Shown here piece after piece: positions 56,560-64,000 of a DNA stretch of 64,000 nt. The stretch is from Alphaproteobacteria bacterium (lineage in GTDB: Bacteria > Pseudomonadota > Alphaproteobacteria > Rhodobacterales > Rhodobacteraceae). The notes under the pieces were generated by a model. That model saw only the letters and a program-made list of their open reading frames with translations, was not told where the DNA came from and searched no databases. The DNA is taken from the NCBI GenBank assembly GCA_030426685.1, contig JAUHYC010000003.1:115142-179141 (forward strand). The letters run 5' to 3'. How positions within the stretch are numbered: the stretch's first letter is position 1; the number at the start of each line of letters is the position of its first letter. The position numbers and the translations under genes were made by a program.

Positions 56560-57492
56560 ATGCAGATCATCCGGGACTTTCAGTTTATCGAGCCAGAAGA
56601 TCGTGGTGCGAGCGTAGCCATCGGAAATTTCGATGGTGTGCATCTCGGGCATCAATCCGTTATCGAACTGGCGCGCGGTGCTGCACCAGGTGCTCCGCTG
56701 GGCGTGATGACGTTCGAGCCACATCCGCGTGAGTATTTTGCTCCTGATGCCCCTCCGTTTCGCCTGATGCGAGGCAACGCGCGGGCGCATAGGCTGCAGA
56801 AGTTGGGCGTGCAGAAATTGTATGAGTTGCCATTCAATGCCGCGCTGGCGGGGCTAACGCCGGAAGAGTTTGCCCACAATGTCATTTGCGATGGTCTGGG
56901 TCTGGCCCATGTGGTTGTGGGGGCTGATTTCTGTTTCGGCAAAGGCCGCAGTGGGACACCGCAGGATTTGCAGCGTTTTGGTGCGGAATTGGGTTTTGGC
57001 GTCACCATTGCGCCATTGATGGAACGATCCGAGAATGTGGTCTCTTCTACCGCGATCCGTACGGCCTTGTCCGAAGGCCGACCGCAGGATGCCGCCACAA
57101 TGCTCGGCCACTGGCACCGGATTGAAGGCGAGGTTGTCGGTGGCGAGCAGCGCGGGCGCGAGTTGGGGTTTCCTACCGCCAATATGTCAATCGAGGGTCT
57201 GCACCCCCCTAAATTCGGGGTTTATGCCGTGCTGGTTGACGTTCTGGACGGACCGCATCAGGGCAGCTATCGCGGCGCGGCATCGGTTGGGACCCGACCC
57301 ATGTTCCATGGTGAAATTCCCAATATTGAGACCTTCCTCTTCGACTTTTCGGGTGATCTGTACGGCGCAACGCTTTCGGTCGGGCTGGTTGAATACCTGC
57401 GCCCCGAGATGACCTTTGACAGCCTTGACGGGCTGATCACGCAGATGAATGCCGATTGCACCCGCGCCCGCGACGTTCTGGCCACCCAATGA
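56560..57492 (+). CDS. ribF: bifunctional riboflavin kinase / FAD synthetase
   Basis: Makes FMN and FAD from riboflavin. The 310-residue chain has an N-terminal adenylyltransferase (IGNFDGVHLGHQ at about 22-33, plus SSTAIRTAL) and a C-terminal kinase (GFPTANMSIE, FLFDFSGDLYGA). Length and order are normal. Its stop overlaps the YcgN gene by four bases, starting a tightly packed three-gene unit. Confidence 0.95.
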   Translation: MQIIRDFQFIEPEDRGASVAIGNFDGVHLGHQSVIELARGAAPGAPLGVMTFEPHPREYFAPDAPPFRLMRGNARAHRLQKLGVQKLYELPFNAALAGLTPEEFAHNVICDGLGLAHVVVGADFCFGKGRSGTPQDLQRFGAELGFGVTIAPLMERSENVVSSTAIRTALSEGRPQDAATMLGHWHRIEGEVVGGEQRGRELGFPTANMSIEGLHPPKFGVYAVLVDVLDGPHQGSYRGAASVGTRPMFHGEIPNIETFLFDFSGDLYGATLSVGLVEYLRPEMTFDSLDGLITQMNADCTRARDVLATQ

Positions 57493-57962
57493 CCCGAGAT
57501 CCGATTGATCGCAGCGGGCTGGCCCCGCGATTTTGGGAACGCAAACCACTGCAGAAGATGAACCCGCGCGAGTGGGAGGCCCTGTGCGATGGCTGCGGCA
57601 AGTGCTGCCTGAACAAGCTGGAGGACGAGGATACCGGCGAAGTCGCGCTAACCTGTGTCGCCTGCCGCTTGCTGGACGATGAATCCTGTCGCTGCACCCA
57701 ATATGACATCCGGCATCAATTCGTGCCCGAATGCATCGTGATGCGGCCAGACAATATTGACAGCCACGCCTATTGGTTACCGCAGACCTGTGCCTATCGG
57801 TTGTTGTGGGAGGGTAAACCGCTTTACGACTGGCATCCGTTGTTGTCTGGTACGCCGAAAAGCGTTCATACCGCAGGCATTTCGGTTCAGGGGCGCACCG
57901 TTTCCGAATTTGAAACCCCCTTGGAAGAGTGGGAAGACTACATCATCGAGGAGCCGAGCTGA
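57489..57962 (+). CDS. YcgN/UPF0260 cysteine-cluster protein
   Basis: A 157-residue protein. FWERKPLQKMNPREWEALCDG precedes CGKCCLNKL, then CVACRLLD and CRCTQYD: eight or more clustered cysteines, an Fe-S or zinc-type site. YWLPQTCAYRLL and GKPLYDWHPL are the other UPF0260 hallmarks. Function unknown despite wide conservation. Joined to ribF (ATGA) and to ltaE (one-base overlap, TGATG). Confidence 0.93.
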   Translation: MTRDPIDRSGLAPRFWERKPLQKMNPREWEALCDGCGKCCLNKLEDEDTGEVALTCVACRLLDDESCRCTQYDIRHQFVPECIVMRPDNIDSHAYWLPQTCAYRLLWEGKPLYDWHPLLSGTPKSVHTAGISVQGRTVSEFETPLEEWEDYIIEEPS

Positions 57963-58996
57963 TGCATTTTGCTTCTGACAATTCCGGGCCCGTTCATCCC
58001 GAGGTTCTGACTGCGTTGGCCGAGGCCAATCAAGGCTATCAGATGGCCTATGGCGCGGACACGCTGATGAATGAAGTGCGCGATCAGGTTCGAGGCATCT
58101 TTGAAGCACCCGGGGCAGCGGTTTATCTGGTGGCGACGGGAACCGCTGCGAACTCTCTGGCTTTGGCGACGCTGTCTCAGCCTTGGGAAACCGTGTTCTG
58201 CTCACCTGTGGCACATATCCACGAAGATGAGTGTAACGCGCCCGAATTCTACAGCGGTGCTAAGCTTACTCTGGTTCCGGGCGGCGACAAGATGTCGCCC
58301 GAGGCGCTGCGCCTATCCATCGAAGGCGAAGAAACCCGCGGCGTGCATGGCCCTCAAAGAGGCCCGGTCTCGATCACGCAAGTGACCGAGCGAGGGTCGG
58401 TCTATACTCTGTGTGAGTTGCAGGCGCTGTGTCGCGTTGCCAAGGATTACGACCTGCCCGTTCACATGGATGGGGCCAGATTCACCAATGCGCTGGTAGC
58501 ATTGAACTGTTCACCTGCCGAGATGACGTGGAAAGCTGGTGTTGATGCTGTCAGCTTTGGCGGTACCAAGAACGGTCTGATGGGGGTCGAGGCCGTTGTG
58601 TTTTTTGATGAAAGCAAAGCCTGGGAGTTTGAGTTGCGCCGGAAACGTGGGGCGCATCTGTTTTCCAAACACCGCTTTCTTTCGGCGCAGATGGCGGCTT
58701 ATCTCAAGGATGATCTGTGGTTGCGATCGGCACGGCAAGCCAATGCAAATTGTGCCCAACTCGCCAATGGTCTGCGCGCTGCCGGGGCAACATTTTTGCA
58801 TGAACCCCAGGCCAACATGATCTTTGCCAGTTTCCCACGCAGCTTGCACCGCAAGCTGCATGATGCGGGCGCAGTCTATCATCTGTGGGGCGATACGCTC
58901 GAGGGGACGGACGAGGACGAAATGTTGGCCTGCCGTTTCGTCTGTGACTGGTCGAACCCGCCAGAACAGATCGAACAGTTTCTTTCGCTGCTCTAG
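57962..58996 (+). CDS. ltaE: low-specificity threonine aldolase
   Basis: PLP enzyme (344 residues) splitting threonine or allo-threonine to glycine and acetaldehyde. GTAANSLALATL binds the cofactor; VHMDGARFTNA has the ring-stacking Asp; FGGTKNGLMG holds the Schiff-base Lys. ATG 57962 shares its A with the YcgN stop. The last member of a RibF-YcgN-LtaE unit; threonine aldolase is not functionally linked to flavin synthesis. Confidence 0.92.
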   Translation: MHFASDNSGPVHPEVLTALAEANQGYQMAYGADTLMNEVRDQVRGIFEAPGAAVYLVATGTAANSLALATLSQPWETVFCSPVAHIHEDECNAPEFYSGAKLTLVPGGDKMSPEALRLSIEGEETRGVHGPQRGPVSITQVTERGSVYTLCELQALCRVAKDYDLPVHMDGARFTNALVALNCSPAEMTWKAGVDAVSFGGTKNGLMGVEAVVFFDESKAWEFELRRKRGAHLFSKHRFLSAQMAAYLKDDLWLRSARQANANCAQLANGLRAAGATFLHEPQANMIFASFPRSLHRKLHDAGAVYHLWGDTLEGTDEDEMLACRFVCDWSNPPEQIEQFLSLL

Positions 58997-59002
58997 CCAA
59001 TT

Positions 59003-59062
59003 GGGGGCTCTGCCCCGTCGCAGCATGCTGCGCCTCCCTCGGGGCGCTTATGGCCAGACGAA
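59003..59062. repeat. inverted-repeat element, copy R3 (opposite orientation)
   Basis: GGGGGC-TCT-GCCCC hairpin, then GTCGCAGC-AT-GCTGCG-CC hairpin, then CCTCGGGGCGCTTATGGCCA and GACGAAG. This is the reverse complement of the right half of the 53770-53890 element, with substitutions. Non-coding, between ltaE and the convergent isomerase gene. Confidence 0.7.
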
Positions 59063-59095
59063 GCAAGGGAGTGTACGCAGGCAATTGGGACTGGC

Positions 59096-59692
59096 CTAAA
59101 AGGTCGCCAGGTGGCGGTCGAGATCGTCCAGCCGGTCCTGACCCCAGAACCTTTGATCGTCTGGTGTGATGTAAAATGGCGCGCCGAATACGCCCCTATC
59201 TACGGCCTCTTCCAGATTTGCCGCATAAGTTTCGGCACCCGCGAGCAAGCCGGTATCGGCAAGTTTCGGGTCAAACCCAGCCTGCGTGAGACAATCGCGG
59301 ATCACACTATCATCGGCGATATCTTTTTCTTCGGCCCAGCACGCGCGCAAAAAGGAATGACACAGCTTTCCCACATCTCCGGACCCGTCCTGAACCGCTG
59401 CAATGATCGCATAGGATGAGGGGGCGGCATTGGTCGGCCAATGCGCCGGCTTCAGATTGAACTCCATTCCCAACGCTTTTGACTGACGTAGCAATTCCTG
59501 CGCCCGATACTCGATACGCGAGATGTGGCGTTCCTTTGGTGGAGTCCCCCCTGTACGACCAAACAATGCGACGATATCCAACGGTTTGTAGTTGATTGAG
59601 GCACCATGTTTGGCCGCGATTTCTTCCAACCGCGTGCCTGCCAAATAGGAATAGGGTGAGAGTGTCGCAAAAAAGTAGTCAATCCGGGTCAT
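59096..59692 (-). CDS. 2-hydroxychromene-2-carboxylate isomerase / GST kappa family
   Basis: A 198-residue DsbA-fold protein of the HCCA isomerase/GST-kappa group. DYFFATLSPYSYLAG is the N-terminal thioredoxin strand with the active-site Ser in place of a CxxC; FGAPFYITPDDQRFWGQDRLD is the conserved C-terminal signature. In naphthalene degraders it isomerises chromene carboxylate; the natural substrate here is unknown. ATG 59692 was picked; a longer frame upstream has no support. Divergent from prs (108 bases). Confidence 0.85.
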   Translation of the reverse strand: MTRIDYFFATLSPYSYLAGTRLEEIAAKHGASINYKPLDIVALFGRTGGTPPKERHISRIEYRAQELLRQSKALGMEFNLKPAHWPTNAAPSSYAIIAAVQDGSGDVGKLCHSFLRACWAEEKDIADDSVIRDCLTQAGFDPKLADTGLLAGAETYAANLEEAVDRGVFGAPFYITPDDQRFWGQDRLDDLDRHLATF

Positions 59693-59800
59693 ATTCACTT
59701 TCTCCGCCGCGTTATCTTTGCGGGACGGTAAGGCCATGCTAAGCGGTGTCAAAATCACGAATCTGTCACATTGCCATTGCTGCCTGGGGAAAATCAGCCG

Positions 59801-60820
59801 ATGCCGACACTTCACGAACCCAAGCTTATTGCTGGGAACGCCAACCTTCCGCTTGCCGAAACCATTGCGCGCCGCATGAGCCTGCATCGAGGCGTTGACC
59901 AGGGTCTGGTCGATGCACGGGTCGAACGGTTCAACGACGGCGAGATTTTCGTCGAAGTTTTCGAAAACGTCCGCGGCGAGGATATGTTCATTATCCAGCC
60001 GACCTCGAACCCGGCCAATGACAACCTGATGGAGTTGCTGATCATCGCTGACGCGCTGCGCCGGTCGTCAGCCCAGCGGATCACCGCCGTGATCCCCTAT
60101 TTCGGATATGCCCGCCAGGATCGCCGCACCAAGGCACGCACGCCGATCAGCGCCAAGCTGGTGGCCAACATGCTGACCGGTGCCGGAATTGAACGCATTC
60201 TGACAATGGACCTGCACGCGGCCCAGATTCAAGGCTTCTTCGATATGCCGGTGGACAACCTCTATGCCTCGCCAATCTTTGCCTTGGACGTGAAGAAACA
60301 GTTCAAGGGCCAGATGGATGAGATCATGGTCGTATCGCCTGATGTTGGCGGCGTGGCGCGTGCGCGTGAACTGGCTAAACGAATCGGGGCGCCGCTTTCG
60401 ATCGTTGATAAGCGCCGCGAAAAGGCAGGCGAAGTGGCCGAAATGACCGTGATCGGCGATGTGAAAGACAAGATCTGCCTGATCATCGACGATATCTGCG
60501 ACACAGCTGGAACGCTGTGTAAGGCAGCGCAGGTACTTATGGATAATGGGGCAAAGGAAGTGCACTCTTATATCACCCACGGTGTGATGAGTGGCCCTGC
60601 GGTCGAGCGGGTCACCAGTTCTGTGATGAAATCGCTGGTGCTGTCCGACACGATCCAGCCGACACCTGACGTGGCGAAGGCTGCCAATATCCGCATCGTG
60701 CCAACCGCGCCGATGTTCACACAGGCAATCCTGAACATCTGGAACGGTACCAGCGTATCGTCTCTGTTCGAGGATAAGACGCTGACGCCGATCTATGAGT
60801 CGCTGTACCAGATGGATTGA
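59801..60820 (+). CDS. prs: ribose-phosphate pyrophosphokinase
   Basis: Makes PRPP from ribose 5-phosphate and ATP for purine, pyrimidine, His, Trp and NAD synthesis. The 339-residue chain has [18 protein letters not shown] (ATP/R5P region), the flexible KRREKAGE loop and the PRPP motif [16 protein letters not shown] 59801 starts [12 protein letters not shown]. Divergent from the isomerase gene; followed by a long uncertain stretch. Confidence 0.97.
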   Translation: MPTLHEPKLIAGNANLPLAETIARRMSLHRGVDQGLVDARVERFNDGEIFVEVFENVRGEDMFIIQPTSNPANDNLMELLIIADALRRSSAQRITAVIPYFGYARQDRRTKARTPISAKLVANMLTGAGIERILTMDLHAAQIQGFFDMPVDNLYASPIFALDVKKQFKGQMDEIMVVSPDVGGVARARELAKRIGAPLSIVDKRREKAGEVAEMTVIGDVKDKICLIIDDICDTAGTLCKAAQVLMDNGAKEVHSYITHGVMSGPAVERVTSSVMKSLVLSDTIQPTPDVAKAANIRIVPTAPMFTQAILNIWNGTSVSSLFEDKTLTPIYESLYQMD

Positions 60821-61524
60821 GCGGATCAGCGGGTGTGAGGCGAGATCCCCTAGTTCAAACCAATCCAAGTTGAACTTCGGTATGCAGAGCATTGCCGTAA
60901 TGCGCGTTGAGCTGCGGCGCGCAGCCATGGCATCAGGCGACGCTGATTGCACTCCTGTCAATGAAATAGATGACCGGGCAAGGCCAATAGTGCAGCAGAC
61001 GTTTCGCAAACATCTTTGCCTCGGTGGCGGTGCAAGTGCCTTCACCTCGTTTTGAGATGATCGGTCTGTCAGTCAAAGGAGACATCTCAATGGGGCGCCT
61101 GTACCAGCACCCAAGCTCGGACCGATCACCGGCCAAAAGGCGTTGCCTCGTTCGGTGCCCTGCGGCGGTGACCGTGCGTTGAAACCGAAAAACCAGGCTT
61201 ATTGGTCGCGCGCGCCACAAAATAGAAGCAACGGCCATGAATTCAGGAGCCGGAACATGCGCGATCAAAAAATCGACAGACCTATCAGAGAACGGTTCCG
61301 CTTCGCGCAATGTCAATGCCAACCAATCGTCTTCTATGGTTTGCGGAAGAGTTTTTTCTACAGGGGCCATGTGTCTCAACCGGAATGCTGGATGTAACGG
61401 GGCGAAACGTTTCCCAACGACATTAGCATAGTTACGGCTGGATGCCGGAACCGCGAAACATATCGACTGCGACTCGATTTCTGGATGGCATTGCGGGAGG
61501 AAAAGACTGACCACCCGACCTTGG
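60821..61524. other. long poorly coding stretch between prs and the lectin gene
   Basis: About 700 bases with no confident gene. An AGTTCAA ... TTGAACT inverted repeat (7-bp arms at 60852-60858 and 60870-60876) follows prs. A possible minus-strand ORF is listed separately. A 30-codon plus-strand ORF at 61090-61182 has a good AAGGAG site but no protein-like content. No tRNA or known RNA element seen. Confidence 0.4.
60933..61370 (-). CDS. possible hypothetical protein (145 residues)
   Basis: A minus-strand ORF that reads more protein-like than the opposite strand: an acidic amphipathic start (QTIEDDWLALTLREAEPFSD), DFLIAHVPAPEFMAVASIL, then a basic region. GAGA is the only weak binding site before the ATG. 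No family recognised. It could be a degenerate gene or chance ORF in high-G+C DNA. It lies 154 bases downstream of the lectin gene and in the same direction. Confidence 0.28.
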   Translation of the reverse strand: MAPVEKTLPQTIEDDWLALTLREAEPFSDRSVDFLIAHVPAPEFMAVASILWRARPISLVFRFQRTVTAAGHRTRQRLLAGDRSELGCWYRRPIEMSPLTDRPIISKRGEGTCTATEAKMFAKRLLHYWPCPVIYFIDRSAISVA

Positions 61525-61875
61525 CTAGGGAATATTCCAATCATCCTCATGCGCCACCTCTCCGATCGCGGTCCAGGCCACGCGAATACGGGCGATGCGG
61601 GTGTCGGACCAGGTACGAAAAACGGCTTTGAACCCGTCCGGCGCGATGTCCTCAGCCTTGACTTCGGCGCGCAGGGCCGAGGATGTGTCGACATCCCAAA
61701 GCGACACACCAATCTGAACGATCGGTGCAGACCGGAAGGGCTGGCTAAACCTGATCGCGCTGCGACGCTCGCGGGGACCTTCGCCGATCCACATTTCTCC
61801 GCCCTCGGCAAATTCGGAAAACAGCACTTCTTCGCCCTGGTCGATGCCGATGGGATGAGTGGTAAATGTCTTCAT
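61525..61875 (-). CDS. H-type lectin domain protein
   Basis: A 116-residue single-domain protein. The H-type lectin (discoidin-like, six-stranded) pattern is visible: FSQPFRSAPIVQIGVSLWD, AEVKAEDIAPDGFKAVFRTW and ARIRVAWTAIG. In snails H-type lectins bind N-acetylgalactosamine; the bacterial role is unknown and there is no signal peptide, so an intracellular or unconventional partner is implied. It lies downstream of atpC, behind a strong terminator. Confidence 0.8.
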   Translation of the reverse strand: MKTFTTHPIGIDQGEEVLFSEFAEGGEMWIGEGPRERRSAIRFSQPFRSAPIVQIGVSLWDVDTSSALRAEVKAEDIAPDGFKAVFRTWSDTRIARIRVAWTAIGEVAHEDDWNIP

Positions 61876-61935
61876 TCTGTCATCATTATTGTTGAATTCC
61901 CGCAGCTTACTGCGGGTTCACGATAAAATCACGAC

Positions 61936-61968
61936 AAAAAAAACGGCCCCGCAATTGCAGGGCCGTTT
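61936..61968 (-). terminator. intrinsic terminator of the atp operon
   Basis: On the minus strand AAACGGCCC and GGGCCGTTT pair around a 10-base loop, and eight T residues follow. It begins about 25 bases beyond the atpC stop. Confidence 0.9.
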
Positions 61969-61993
61969 CTATCAATCGAACTGCAAAGAACCG

Positions 61994-62404
61994 TCAAAGG
62001 CTCATATGCGTTCCAAGGGCTTCCATATCGGCCAGCAATTTCGCGGCATCGTCGACGATTGTTTGATCGTCGCCGTTCTTCGCCTCTTCATGCGAAGCGC
62101 GGGCCTCGGCAATCAGGTCGTCAAGCTGCGACCGGGTCACTTCGCCAACCGGAATAGCCTTTTCGGCCAGAACCGACAGGCTGTCGCCGTTGATTTGGGC
62201 AAACCCGCCGGTGACCAGGTATTCGCTGGACCCTTCGGGTGCCTCAACCTTCAGCAGACCGGGGCGCAGCGTGGTGATGGTGGGGGCATGATCGGGCATC
62301 GCCGTCATGTCCCCGTCCGCGCCGGGGATCTGGACCGCGCTGGCCTGAAGCGAAGCAAGGCTTCGCTCGGGGCTGACGAGGTCGAATTGCATCGTGTTTG
62401 CCAT
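61994..62404 (-). CDS. atpC: ATP synthase F1 subunit epsilon
   Basis: Central-stalk subunit (136 residues) of F1. An N-terminal beta-sandwich ([27 protein letters not shown]) and a C-terminal helical part. Alphaproteobacterial epsilon often has a shortened C-terminal helix region, as here. Twelve bases after atpD; terminator follows. Last gene of the operon. Confidence 0.95.
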   Translation of the reverse strand: MANTMQFDLVSPERSLASLQASAVQIPGADGDMTAMPDHAPTITTLRPGLLKVEAPEGSSEYLVTGGFAQINGDSLSVLAEKAIPVGEVTRSQLDDLIAEARASHEEAKNGDDQTIVDDAAKLLADMEALGTHMSL

Positions 62405-62416
62405 CAGGTTTGCTCC

Positions 62417-64000
<1,584 letters not shown>

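Noticed and set aside
61090..61182. Thirty-codon plus-strand ORF with a good AAGGAG site
   Set aside because: Composition (many Arg, Pro, Cys) looks random and nothing recognisable follows; recorded only within the uncertain stretch.

Overview
The window is a gene-dense, high-G+C (about 60% by eye) chromosomal segment of an alphaproteobacterium, most likely a marine Rhodobacteraceae (Roseobacter group, Ruegeria/Phaeobacter-like). This placement rests on gene content and neighbourhoods: DUF1150 next to Hsp20, DUF1467 next to methylmalonyl-CoA epimerase, DUF6455 proteins, an H-type lectin protein next to atpC, a PA3286-type ketoacyl synthase after carB, a Hint-domain protein and a fused Sat/CysC. 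No rRNA, tRNA, CRISPR array, transposase or prophage block was recognised. Almost all of it is core or near-core chromosome, with a few accessory patches.

Layout. 1-1.5 kb: tail of a YghU-type glutathione enzyme, SseB protein and a uracil-DNA glycosylase. 1.75-6.3 kb: surface polysaccharide block (KpsT and KpsE export subunits, KdsA for Kdo, phosphomannomutase). 6.3-12.9 kb: AsmA, RimO, DgkA, a small lipoprotein, a CDGSH protein, three tandem DUF6455 paralogs, YigZ and an M48 lipoprotein protease. 13-18.2 kb: nitroreductase/EI24 pair, DUF1467 and Mce, a response regulator with a tiny membrane protein, AspS. 18.2-25.5 kb: pabB-pabC-CPBP protease operon, carB, FabH-like synthase. 25.6-30.4 kb: a secreted glycine-rich polyampholyte, an HTH protein, Tdk, a hydroxyacid dehydrogenase/CsaA/ProC operon and YbjN. 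30.7-33.8 kb: UbiK, then Lgt-MidA-PgeF. 34-35.3 kb: small ORF and Hint protein. 35.4-39.3 kb: Lrp divergent from trxB, a RES-domain protein and a heme/Fe-S adenylate cyclase. 39.5-45.8 kb: Sat/CysC, PhzF, Hsp20/DUF1150, purE - ProC-like - purK. 45.8-53.7 kb: PhnM-like and secreted lipase pair, DMT transporter, groESL with a CIRCE operator, DUF2161, TraB, Mn-pyrophosphatase. 53.9-59.7 kb: HAD, MaoC, a low-G+C PAP2/AUR1-like gene, ribF-ycgN-ltaE, a GST-kappa isomerase. 59.8-64 kb: prs, an uncertain stretch, H-type lectin protein and the end of the ATP synthase operon (atpG-atpD-atpC).

Most genes form short operons with ATGA or 1-base stop/start overlaps. The most interesting item is the apparent trxB / RES-domain / cyclase unit (36.1-39.3 kb). 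Its cyclase has a six-helix, histidine-rich membrane anchor, a [2Fe-2S] ferredoxin domain and a class III catalytic domain, so it probably turns quinone or heme redox state into cAMP, as described for Sinorhizobium meliloti CyaC. Other points worth a second look are the DUF6455 triplet, a long inverted-repeat element present in at least two (perhaps three) copies, the AT-rich PAP2 gene, a KpsT/KpsE pair without KpsM, and a dehydrogenase locked between purE and purK.
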